NCBI GenBank assembly: GCA_019115485.1
Contig: DXDM01000019.1
Location: forward strand, 1 to 43,001
Direction of reading: 5' to 3'
Length of the DNA: 43,001 bases
From: Candidatus Barnesiella excrementavium
GTDB lineage: Bacteria > Bacteroidota > Bacteroidia > Bacteroidales > Barnesiellaceae
The notes under the pieces were generated by a model that made no database searches, was not told the origin of the DNA, and saw nothing but the letters and a program-made list of their open reading frames with translations. Positions 1-7,336 of this stretch are shown in pieces; within the stretch, counting starts at the first letter, position 1; the number at the start of each line of letters is the position of its first letter. The translations under genes and the position numbers were made by a program.

Positions 1-105
1 CAGCACTACCCCGATTCGCCTAACCAACCCAACTACCCCTCGGTAGTGCTTCGTCCGGGCGAGACCTATTCGAGCACCTGTATCTACAAGTTTGGGGTTG
101 AATAA
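1..105 (+). CDS. aldose 1-epimerase (galactose mutarotase), 3' end only
   Basis: Only the last 34 codons are inside the window; the frame is open from base 1 and stops at TAA 103-105. The peptide begins [14 protein letters not shown] and continues VVLRPGETY, which matches the conserved C-terminal part of GalM-type mutarotases, where the substrate-proximal strand is followed by an S-x-V-L-R-P-G-E segment. Family role: interconversion of alpha and beta anomers of aldoses such as galactose. A clear hairpin terminator follows about 40 bp downstream. The assignment rests on this short tail alone, so substrate and full length cannot be judged. Confidence 0.75.
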   Translation, partial: QHYPDSPNQPNYPSVVLRPGETYSSTCIYKFGVE

Positions 106-146
106 GACCCTGTTGTGGTATTGGGGTTAAAAAAGGTGCTCATAAG

Positions 147-183
147 AAAGGCGAGTCCAGCAAAAAGTTGGACTCGCCTTTTA
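147..183 (+). terminator. bidirectional intrinsic terminator
   Basis: A perfect 13-bp inverted repeat (147-159 with 169-181, core GGCGAGTCC/GGACTCGCC) is followed by a T-rich run on the plus strand and by CTTTCTTAT on the minus strand. It sits between the epimerase end and the convergent barrel gene and can serve both. Confidence 0.85.
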
Positions 184-204
184 TTTATATACCGAATTAA
201 GTAA

Positions 205-729
205 TCAGAACTTATAATAGAGGCTGACACTCAAATCATTGCCCGTTAACGACAATCCCGATACGCTGCTACCGTTGTATTTGTCGCGATAACCGAGGAA
301 ACCGCAATGGGCTACCAACGAAAATTCGTCGGTAAGGTTAAAGGCAATACCCGGTTTGAAACCGATTTCAAAACCATTTACCGAACTTGCTCCTTTGTGT
401 TTACCGGTAGAAAAACCGAAGCCGCCATCAACCAACAGGCTCACGAAATCTTTCGTGAAGAAGGTCCAACGGGCATAGGGAGCAATGTAAAACGAATTGT
501 AGTTATCCATGTGTGTATAACCGATCATACCGGCAACGGTCCATGCATCGTTAAAGGCATAGCCAAACTCAGGAGCAATACGGAAAGTCGTATTTTCCGT
601 GTCATTGTCATAGGTCAAACCCAACTGACCACCCACAAAAAATTGTGCATTGGCCGTCAACATGCCAAATACCAGAGCTAAGGTTAAAACTAACTTTTTT
701 AGTTTAAATTGATAAAACAAATATAACAA
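205..729 (-). CDS. small outer-membrane beta-barrel protein, start codon uncertain
   Basis: This encodes about 165-174 residues: a Sec signal peptide (hydrophobic LVLTLALVFGMLTANA, cleavage expected before QFFVGG) and then alternating amphipathic strands ending in SVSLYYKF. The terminal aromatic residue is typical of outer-membrane barrel proteins of the OmpW/opacity (OMP_b-brl) type. The function is unknown; a porin-like or structural role in the outer membrane is inferred. The start is odd. The frame runs up to TTG at 729, but a promoter-like TATATTTG overlaps that codon, and where a normal Met-Lys-Lys start would lie (about codon 10) the codon is CTA. True start, decay or sequence error cannot be separated here. 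Confidence 0.7.
   Translation of the reverse strand: MLYLFYQFKLKKLVLTLALVFGMLTANAQFFVGGQLGLTYDNDTENTTFRIAPEFGYAFNDAWTVAGMIGYTHMDNYNSFYIAPYARWTFFTKDFVSLLVDGGFGFSTGKHKGASSVNGFEIGFKPGIAFNLTDEFSLVAHCGFLGYRDKYNGSSVSGLSLTGNDLSVSLYYKF
718..725 (-). promoter_or_regulatory. -7 promoter element (TATATTTG) overlapping the nominal start
   Basis: The minus strand reads TATATTTG, an exact match to the Bacteroides -7 consensus TAnnTTTG. There is no TTTG at the usual 19-21 bp upstream; the nearest (740-743) is 14 bp away. It overlaps the first codons of the nominal frame and argues for a start further downstream. Confidence 0.4.
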
Positions 730-824
730 TTTCTTTCCCCAAAAGGACCTTTTAACTCCGATTTTTCAAATCCATCTGTTAAAATAAACAAATTACAGGA
801 GGGAAAACTCAGCTCTGAAAAAGG

Positions 825-1442
825 CTACTGTTTGGTCAATTCAAACCCCATCAACACACCGTCGTATCCATCGAGCAGACTGCTGATGCTTTGCAAGGTG
901 GAACTTTGCGTTTTCGAGGCAATCGTAGTCAAGACGTTGACCAGTTTTTCCACATCGAAAAGCATCTCCATCGTGTTGCCGTTCTTGGTGATTGTGGCGT
1001 CCATCACCATGACGGGAATACGGCCGACCAATGTAAAGGTCACAACAAACTTGCCACTGGGCTCGTCCTTGACAAGATAACCTTCGAGTTTGGCGCTGCC
1101 GTAGTTCATGACCATCGTCGTGTCGGCAAAGGTAAATGATACCCGCGACGAAGTGATACCGGCTTTTTCATAATAGGTGGCCAACTTGCTTTTGAGTGTA
1201 GAGGCGACTACCTCTCCGCCGGCCGACTTCAAGAGGTCGTCGCTCTCGAACTTGCAGGCCGGGGCCGAATAACGCCACGTACCGGCCAAATCGGCTACGG
1301 TAAGGTTGGCATCGTTGTTGGTGATTGCACTCACCACCTTGTTGACGGTCGAAGAGTTGAACAAATCGCCCAGCGAGAGTTGTGCCTGGACTGCACTTCC
1401 AAATAAAAACAGGCTACATAAAGCCAATACCCATCTTTTCAT
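825..1442 (-). CDS. DUF4923 (lipocalin-like) family exported protein
   Basis: The 205-residue protein has a signal peptide (MKRWVLALCSLFLFGSAVQA, then QLSLGD). The mature part carries the DUF4923 pattern of Bacteroidales: a short helical leader with N-K-V-V-S-A-I, the sequence DLAGTWRYSAPACKF near residues 51-65, then beta strands alternating with charged turns, and a final segment LDGYDGVLMGFELTK. The family is lipocalin-like in fold prediction but has no known ligand or activity. It is a single gene with its own promoter-like element upstream and no clear hairpin terminator downstream. The start is the ATG directly preceding a classic signal peptide. Periplasmic or outer-membrane location is inferred. 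Confidence 0.8.
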   Translation of the reverse strand: MKRWVLALCSLFLFGSAVQAQLSLGDLFNSSTVNKVVSAITNNDANLTVADLAGTWRYSAPACKFESDDLLKSAGGEVVASTLKSKLATYYEKAGITSSRVSFTFADTTMVMNYGSAKLEGYLVKDEPSGKFVVTFTLVGRIPVMVMDATITKNGNTMEMLFDVEKLVNVLTTIASKTQSSTLQSISSLLDGYDGVLMGFELTKQ

Positions 1443-1499
1443 AATAAAATTTTAATTTAGACTATTAATCTATTTCCGTATTAGATTCAAATACAGTTG

Positions 1500-1507
1500 C
1501 AAATATA
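1500..1507 (-). promoter_or_regulatory. -7 promoter element (TATATTTG) for the DUF4923 gene
   Basis: The minus strand reads TATATTTG about 58 bp before the ATG, matching TAnnTTTG. A clear -33 TTTG is not visible, so this is a partial match. Confidence 0.5.
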
Positions 1508-1520
1508 CAATCTTATCGGG

Positions 1521-1550
1521 AAAAACAGAGCACTCTACCCCTCTGTTTTT
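1521..1550. terminator. hairpin with A/T flanks (possible bidirectional terminator)
   Basis: A perfect 10-bp inverted repeat, AAAAACAGAG and CTCTGTTTTT, is separated by 10 bp and gives a T run on both strands. It overlaps the region upstream of the DUF4923 promoter and may insulate that gene from ugd read-through. Confidence 0.6.
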
Positions 1551-1734
1551 TTACCCGACTCATCGAAACTCCACCCATATTTCTCACAAAATATACTCCA
1601 CGAACGAACCAAAATCTGTAAGCGATGTTATTATAGGCAGAAAGGGAGCTCAGGCGAAGTTCCAAGCACCGTAACGGTAAAAGGAGGAGCAGCCATTGCG
1701 AGCGAAAGGACATTCGACCGGCCCCTTTCCCTAC

Positions 1735-1784
1735 AAAAAAGGCAGATATACACTCCCTGCCAGGGAGCGGATACCTGCCTTTTC
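1735..1784 (-). terminator. intrinsic terminator of ugd
   Basis: On the minus strand an outer stem AAAAGGCAG/CTGCCTTTTTT encloses a second stem CTCCCTG/CAGGGAG and ends in a T run, 36 bp after the ugd stop. Confidence 0.8.
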
Positions 1785-1819
1785 TGCATATCGATTTCTA
1801 CTTGTAGAGAACTGGTGAA

Positions 1820-3142
1820 TCAGTGCAACGGCCTGCCGATGCTGCGATAAACAAACCCCAGCTCTTTCATCTCGGCCGGGTCGTAAATATTGCGACCGTC
1901 GAAAATCACGGGCGATTTCATGGCGCGAAGCACAGCCGACCAGTCGGGCATGCGGAACTCTTTCCACTCGGTCACGATGAGCAGAGCATCAATCCCGGCT
2001 ACCGCTTCGTAAATATTGGCGGCATACTCTACCCGATTGCCTATGCGACGACGGCACTCGGGCATGGCTACCGGGTCGTACACCCGTACACTTGCTCCCG
2101 CAGCACACAACCGGTCGATCAGAATCAGAGCCGGAGCCTCGCGCATGTCGTCGGTCTCGGGCTTGAACGAAAGCCCCCACACGGCAAACTTGCGACCTGC
2201 CAGATTTCCGTCGAAATAGGCACTCAACCGGCGATAGAGCAGCTCCTTCTGCGACTCGTTCACCCGCTCGACCGATTTCAATATCTGCATGTCGCAACCA
2301 TTCTCCTCGGCCGTCTTAATCAAAGCCTTCACATCTTTCGGGAAACAGGAGCCGCCATAACCGCAACCGGCATAGAGGAAACGGCTCCCAATGCGGTCGT
2401 CGGCTCCGATGCCCTTGCGCACGGCATTCACATCGGCACCCACCTCATCGCAAAGCAACGCAATCTCGTTCATGAAACTGATGCGTGTCGCCAACATGGC
2501 ATTGGCGGCATACTTAATCATCTCGGCCGAAGGTATATCGGTGATAATGATGCGATACTTGTTAATCATGAAAGGCTTGTAGAGTTTCTGCATCAAAGCC
2601 TCGGCACGCTTGCTCTCCACGCCTACCACCACACGGTCGGGGCGCATGAAGTCGGCAATGGCATTTCCCTCTTTCAGGAACTCGGGGTTGGAAGCCACAT
2701 CAAACTCTATGTTCACGCCACGCCGATCGAGTTCGCTCTGTATGGCCGCCTTTACCTTGCGGGCCGTACCCACCGGCACGGTGCTCTTGGTTACCACCAC
2801 CAGATAGTCGGTCATGCAACGGCCCACGTTATGAGCCACATCGAGCACATAGTGCAAATCGGCCGAACCGTCCTCATCAGGAGGAGTACCCACGGCACTG
2901 AACACAATCTCCACTCCGTCGAGACAGGTCGACAAATCGGTGGAAAAGCGTAATCGTCCCGCCTTCATATTCCGTAAGACCATCTCGTCAAGCCCCGGCT
3001 CGTAAATGGGAATATCACCCCGTTTGATGCGAGCAATCTTCTCCGCATCAATATCTACACACACCACATCTACACCTATCTCGGCAAAACAGGTTCCTGT
3101 AACCAGGCCCACATAGCCCGTGCCTACTACCGCTATTTTCAT
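1820..3142 (-). CDS. ugd: UDP-glucose 6-dehydrogenase
   Basis: The 440-residue enzyme oxidises UDP-glucose to UDP-glucuronate using two NAD+ in the cytoplasm, supplying precursors for capsule or other surface polysaccharides. The N-terminus has the Rossmann motif VVGTGYVGLV (residues 5-14). The catalytic region GGSCFPKD lies near residue 264, with the active-site Cys and Lys, and the C-terminal UDP-binding domain contains the GLSFKPETDDMREA stretch. Length fits the family. The start was placed at 3142 (MKIAVVGTG); the frame runs 11 codons further upstream, but those residues are not part of the fold. It appears to be monocistronic, with a -7 element and a palindrome just upstream and a terminator after the stop. 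Confidence 0.95.
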   Translation of the reverse strand: MKIAVVGTGYVGLVTGTCFAEIGVDVVCVDIDAEKIARIKRGDIPIYEPGLDEMVLRNMKAGRLRFSTDLSTCLDGVEIVFSAVGTPPDEDGSADLHYVLDVAHNVGRCMTDYLVVVTKSTVPVGTARKVKAAIQSELDRRGVNIEFDVASNPEFLKEGNAIADFMRPDRVVVGVESKRAEALMQKLYKPFMINKYRIIITDIPSAEMIKYAANAMLATRISFMNEIALLCDEVGADVNAVRKGIGADDRIGSRFLYAGCGYGGSCFPKDVKALIKTAEENGCDMQILKSVERVNESQKELLYRRLSAYFDGNLAGRKFAVWGLSFKPETDDMREAPALILIDRLCAAGASVRVYDPVAMPECRRRIGNRVEYAANIYEAVAGIDALLIVTEWKEFRMPDWSAVLRAMKSPVIFDGRNIYDPAEMKELGFVYRSIGRPLH

Positions 3143-3160
3143 ATGATTATCTTTATGTCG

Positions 3161-3193
3161 CAAAAATAATGACATTTTTTGAGCCCCGGGCTC
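3161..3193 (-). promoter_or_regulatory. ugd promoter with a palindrome at the -33 position
   Basis: The minus strand reads TATTTTTG at 3161-3168 (TAnnTTTG). Where a -33 TTTG is expected (about 20 bp upstream) lies the GC-rich palindrome GAGCCCCGGGCTC (3181-3193). The palindrome could be an operator. The implied leader is only about 12 nt. Confidence 0.45.
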
Positions 3194-3325
3194 TTTTTAG
3201 CCGAAATCGTTAAAAAAAGAGTCTCATATTTCAAAACATTTGTAAAGCAATAAGGCATAACCAACTTATTTCAAGGCATTTGTACTCTTAATTTATATTA
3301 TAATTCATAACAAAAACGGCTTTCC

Positions 3326-3358
3326 CTTGTTCCATATACGATTTTTTTCGTACCTTTG
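3326..3358 (+). promoter_or_regulatory. promoter of the DUF4493/PCMD operon
   Basis: TACCTTTG at 3351-3358 matches TAnnTTTG exactly, and CTTG at 3326-3329 (3 of 4 to TTTG) lies 21 bp upstream. It points into the six-gene operon. Confidence 0.65.
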
Positions 3359-3458
3359 AAACGGTTTTCGACTTATGCCAAAGGGCTTTATTGCCACTCA
3401 ACCAGTTGCAAACAAGCACTTTACCAACTCGCTCCTGACGAGATAAAAAAGGATAAGC

Positions 3459-6074
3459 ATGAATGTAAAAAAGATTCTCTTATATAGCGCAACCATGCTA
3501 TTGTTAGTATCTTGCGCCAACGAAGAGCAGCAGGTCGATTCGGGCTACGGGACCATCAACGTACAGGTCTCGACGGATTATCGCGTAGAGCCTATTACCC
3601 GCACGTCGACCACCGAAACCACCGAGGCTACCACAACCGCACAAACACCCGACGTGAGCGAGTTTGCCCTGAAACTGGTTTCGACCGACGGCAGTTTCTC
3701 CCGGTCGTGGAATAGCCTGGCCGATTTCGACCCTACGACCAAAATACCCATAGGGTCCTACACCATGAGTGCCTATTACGGCGACCTCGAAGAGGAGGGA
3801 TTCGACAAGCCTTATTACCTGGGACAAAGTGATGTAACGGTACGCTACCGCGAAAATTCGCCGGTCGAGATTCATTGCACGCTGGCCAACGTGATGGTTA
3901 CGGTCGAATACTCCGACGCCTTCAAGAAATATTTTGCCGACTATGCCACCACCATTCATTCAACCGGTGGCGACTATGTCAAATTTGTCAAGGACGAAAC
4001 CCGGGCAGCCTATGTGAAACCCGGTCAAATCACTATTCAAACTTATTTGAAGAAACAGAACGGCATCGAATCGACCTTCGAGCCGGCCGCCATCACCGAT
4101 GCGAAAGCTCGGCAGCACTACCGCATCAAACTCGATATTGCCGATGATGCTGCCGGTGAGGCCCAACTCAGCATCAGTTTCGACGAAACGACCGAAACGC
4201 AACCCATTACCATCAACATCTCCGATGAGGTGATGGTAGCCCCTGCACCCTCGTTCCTCCCGGCTGGCTTCACTCCGGGGACGCCCCTTGAAGTCAAAGA
4301 TAACAGTTATCCTGCCGACAAGGCTGTCAACCTCTCGCTCACGGCCAAAGCCGGTATCGCCTCCTGCACGCTCACTACCTCGTCGGCCTGCCTCGAAAGC
4401 CAAGGGTGGCCCCGCGAAATCGACCTGGTGGGCATGAGCAGCGAAGACAGCGCATTACTCGGCCGCTTGGGGTTGAAACTGAAAGGATTCACCGAAATGG
4501 GTGGCAAGATGGGATTCATCGACTTTGCCGAGCTCTTTGCTCATTTGCAGGCGACCGAAGAGAGCGACCTGCACACCTTCACCCTCTCGGCCAAAGACAT
4601 ATACGGGAAAGTAACCGAAACACCCATCACCCTGTCGGTCAAAAGCATACCCCTTGCATTTGCCTTACAGACGCCCGAAGCCGTATTCGTGGGAAGCAAG
4701 ACGGCCACGATACCCGTTGAGTTCGATGGCGCCTACATCGACCAAATCAAGTTCAGCTACCTCAATGCCTCGGGCTCGAAAGTCAACAGCACCTCGTCGG
4801 TCATCTCGCACGAAGGGAACCTCTACCAAATAAAGATATCAATCGAAGCGACCGACCAGCCGGTTGTGGTGGAGGCCTCGTATGCCAACGGAGCCAAGAC
4901 GGCCACCACCTCGATACCGGTCAAGACTCCGGCTTTCACCATCGAAGCCGAGGAGTATGACATCTGGGCCCGCCGGGCCACACTCACCCTCACGGCTACC
5001 GACCCGCAATACCAGGAAGCCGTGAACCGCTACGTCGTACTTTATGCCAACAGTACGGGACAATGGGAGACCGTTGCCTCGACCCTGAGCCAAGGACGCC
5101 GCACCATCACCGGGCTCACCCCCGACACCCGCTACCAACTGCGGGGCTCGTGCAACAGCGGGCAGGAGAATGTCAATTACAGTGGCGAATACACCTTGCG
5201 TACCGAAGCAGCTGCCACCGTACCCAACGGCGATTTCGAGAACCTGGTTCAAACCATATCGATACAGAATTTACACCAGGGAGGCGAATGGTCCGTATGG
5301 CCGGCCAATTACCAAAACACTTGTAGCTTTACCATACAGGAACCCACCGGCTGGGCCAGTGTCAATGCCAAGACCTGCAACACCGGTGCCGCCAACCAGA
5401 ACTCGTGGTTCGTTATACCCTCAACATACAATACGACTCTCTCCTGGATTGCATCGCGAAATTTTCTTAGCTCGAATACTAAAACGCCCGATATTTATCA
5501 AAATCTCACAGCTCAAAATGGTAATAATGCCATGCTGGTGCGTAATGTGGCGTGGGACGAAAACGGTACCACCCCGGCAACAACAGGCGGATTCTTCAAC
5601 ACCACCTACTACAACACCAACGTGCCCACCATTGCCAACCGCTCGGCCGGGAAACTGTTCCTGGGCAGCTACTCCTATACCAACGGTACCGAGACCTACA
5701 ACGAGGGTGTAGGATTCACCTCGCGCCCCTCGGCCCTGAAAGGGTGGTACAAATATGTCAACGACCCCAATGACCCGGCCGAGACAGGTGTCATCACCGT
5801 CACCCTGCTCAACGGCCAGACGGTCATCGGTACCGGCACGTCCAACTTCACGTCTGCTGCCGACTATACCGAGTTTACCATACCGGTCACCTACTCGATT
5901 ACCAATCAGAAGGCCACCACGTTGCGCATCATGATAACCTCGTCGAACCACGCCTCTTACCGCCAAAACGAAGAGACCTCGGCCATCAAGACCAGCGTCT
6001 CCAACGGAGAATACGAATCAGCTTCGCGAGGTGCAACCTTTACTATCGACAACTTAACTTTCGTCTATGAATAA
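3459..6074 (+). CDS. DUF4493 lipoprotein with C-terminal PCMD domain
   Basis: The 871-residue predicted lipoprotein has a lipobox LLVSC with Cys19. About residues 28-250 form a DUF4493 domain with fimbrillin-like features (GTINVQVSTD, IPIGSYTMSAYYGD, then TRAAYVKPG). About 270-395 is an Ig-like segment, 480-580 resembles fibronectin type III (IWARRATL, then GLTPDTRYQLRG), and 585-871 is a PCMD (putative carbohydrate metabolism) domain ending in TFTIDNLTFVYE. DUF4493 and PCMD have no proven activity; a surface-anchored, possibly glycan-related role is inferred. It is the first gene of a six-gene operon: its stop overlaps the next start by 8 nt (ATGAATAA). It carries a Thr-rich low-complexity stretch at about 48-62. 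Confidence 0.8.
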   Translation: MNVKKILLYSATMLLLVSCANEEQQVDSGYGTINVQVSTDYRVEPITRTSTTETTEATTTAQTPDVSEFALKLVSTDGSFSRSWNSLADFDPTTKIPIGSYTMSAYYGDLEEEGFDKPYYLGQSDVTVRYRENSPVEIHCTLANVMVTVEYSDAFKKYFADYATTIHSTGGDYVKFVKDETRAAYVKPGQITIQTYLKKQNGIESTFEPAAITDAKARQHYRIKLDIADDAAGEAQLSISFDETTETQPITINISDEVMVAPAPSFLPAGFTPGTPLEVKDNSYPADKAVNLSLTAKAGIASCTLTTSSACLESQGWPREIDLVGMSSEDSALLGRLGLKLKGFTEMGGKMGFIDFAELFAHLQATEESDLHTFTLSAKDIYGKVTETPITLSVKSIPLAFALQTPEAVFVGSKTATIPVEFDGAYIDQIKFSYLNASGSKVNSTSSVISHEGNLYQIKISIEATDQPVVVEASYANGAKTATTSIPVKTPAFTIEAEEYDIWARRATLTLTATDPQYQEAVNRYVVLYANSTGQWETVASTLSQGRRTITGLTPDTRYQLRGSCNSGQENVNYSGEYTLRTEAAATVPNGDFENLVQTISIQNLHQGGEWSVWPANYQNTCSFTIQEPTGWASVNAKTCNTGAANQNSWFVIPSTYNTTLSWIASRNFLSSNTKTPDIYQNLTAQNGNNAMLVRNVAWDENGTTPATTGGFFNTTYYNTNVPTIANRSAGKLFLGSYSYTNGTETYNEGVGFTSRPSALKGWYKYVNDPNDPAETGVITVTLLNGQTVIGTGTSNFTSAADYTEFTIPVTYSITNQKATTLRIMITSSNHASYRQNEETSAIKTSVSNGEYESASRGATFTIDNLTFVYE

Positions 6075-7335
6075 AAAGCATCGTCATATGAAAGCTATAT
6101 GGACCGTCTCACTTGCCATAATCCTGGCCGTGGGAGCCACCTCGTGCGACCGCGAGAAATTCGTCTACAACCTGGGAGGCGAAACCCCGTCGGGGAAAAC
6201 CGGCACGCTCGACTTGTCGACTTTCGGCGCCATACCCAATAACGACACGCAGGTAGTCGAGAAGGCACCCGTGAGCCGGGCCGTCGACACGGGCGACTTC
6301 ACCGTGCAGATATATCCCGCCCAGGGGAACGATACCCTTGAATGGAAATACCGCGAGATGCCCGAGATTGTCACCCTGCAAGTAGGAGAATACAATCTGG
6401 CCGTATTCTCGCACGAGGTACAACCGGCTGAATGGGAACACCCCTACTACTATGCCGACAAGGCCTTTACCATCGAAGAGAACCGGGTGACCCAACTCGA
6501 TACGGTAGTGTGTACGCTTCAAAATATCAAAGTTACCGTAACCTACTCCGAAGACCTGAAATCGTTCATGGGCGACGACTGCCAGGTGACGGTCGACATA
6601 GGCTCCGGCTCGCTTGACTTCTCGCAAACCGAAACCCGGGCCGGATACTTCCGCTCCGACAGCGAGAGCAACCTGCTCATCGCCACCTTTACCGGTACCA
6701 TCGACGGGTATGAAGAGGTGAACCGCATTCAGGTAGACAATGTGAAGGCCGGCGAATGGCGCAAGATACACTACGACATCAAACGGCCCGAACCAGGTAG
6801 CGAGACGGGTGGCGTAACGCCATCGGTTACCCTCGACGCCTCGTGTGTGACCATCGACCACGAGGGGCATGTAACCATCGACGAAGAGATTATCCCCGAC
6901 CCGTCCGACCCCGGTACCCCCGACCCGGAACCCTCGGGTGCCCCCCAAATCACCAGCGAAACCATCGCTTTGGGTACTCCGGTCACCGTAACCGAAGGCA
7001 TGCAAGTGGTAGTCGACATTATCAGTACCGATAAAGATGGGCTGACCCAGCTCACCGTCGATATCGAATCGCCCACACTTACTCCCGAAGAGCTTTCGGG
7101 CATGGGGTTGTCGGCTCATCTCGACCTCGTGAACCCGGGTGCGCTGAAAGAGGCCATCGAAGGCTTGGGATTCCCCACCGAAGGCAACGTGCTGCATCAG
7201 CCCAAAGTGACGTTCGACATCAGCCAATTCATGCCGCTGCTGGGCTTACTGGGAGCCGGGACTCACAACTTCATCATCACGGCGACCGATGCCCAAGGCA
7301 CTACCACCGAATCGCTAATCCTCGTAACCGAATAA
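6067..7335 (+). CDS. DUF4493 lipoprotein without PCMD tail
   Basis: The 422-residue lipoprotein has a lipobox GATSC; Cys27 counts from 6067, Cys20 if the second ATG at 6088 is used. It has the DUF4493 features of its neighbours: LEWKYREMPEIVTLQVGEYNLAV, a TRAGYFRSD motif near residue 190, and the KVTVTYSEDLKSFMG strand. A short Pro/Asp linker (PDPSDPGTPDPEP) near residues 275-290 separates it from an Ig-like C-terminal domain (about 295-422). Unlike the genes on either side it has no PCMD domain. The 8-nt overlap with the preceding stop and a 1-nt gap to the next ATG suggest translational coupling. The function is unknown; an outer-membrane surface lipoprotein is inferred. Confidence 0.75.
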   Translation: MNKKHRHMKAIWTVSLAIILAVGATSCDREKFVYNLGGETPSGKTGTLDLSTFGAIPNNDTQVVEKAPVSRAVDTGDFTVQIYPAQGNDTLEWKYREMPEIVTLQVGEYNLAVFSHEVQPAEWEHPYYYADKAFTIEENRVTQLDTVVCTLQNIKVTVTYSEDLKSFMGDDCQVTVDIGSGSLDFSQTETRAGYFRSDSESNLLIATFTGTIDGYEEVNRIQVDNVKAGEWRKIHYDIKRPEPGSETGGVTPSVTLDASCVTIDHEGHVTIDEEIIPDPSDPGTPDPEPSGAPQITSETIALGTPVTVTEGMQVVVDIISTDKDGLTQLTVDIESPTLTPEELSGMGLSAHLDLVNPGALKEAIEGLGFPTEGNVLHQPKVTFDISQFMPLLGLLGAGTHNFIITATDAQGTTTESLILVTE

Positions 7336-7336
7336 C

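Larger units (their letters stand above)
1443..1819. other. intergenic region with two hairpins, no protein gene supported
   Basis: This 377-bp gap lies between the DUF4923 and ugd genes. It holds the ugd terminator (1735-1784) and a second short perfect hairpin (1521-1550), leaving about 185 bp between them. Open frames on either strand here lack family resemblance and look like chance. The stretch could encode a small RNA ending at the 1521-1550 hairpin, but I see no strong promoter for it. Confidence 0.4.
3143..3458. other. divergent intergenic region between ugd and the DUF4493 operon
   Basis: The 316-bp region holds the ugd promoter on one side and the operon promoter (3326-3358) on the other. 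The remainder is AT-rich with no gene. The operon leader from about 3365 to 3458 is roughly 95 nt. Confidence 0.6.

Noticed and set aside
1497..1850. 117-codon plus-strand frame opposite the ugd 3' end
   Set aside because: It crosses two terminator hairpins and the ugd coding end, has no family resemblance, and its sequence is shadow of the other strand.
6109..7227. 372-codon minus-strand frame inside the DUF4493 operon
   Set aside because: Mirror of a lipoprotein gene with lipobox and operon context; the antisense product has no recognisable features.
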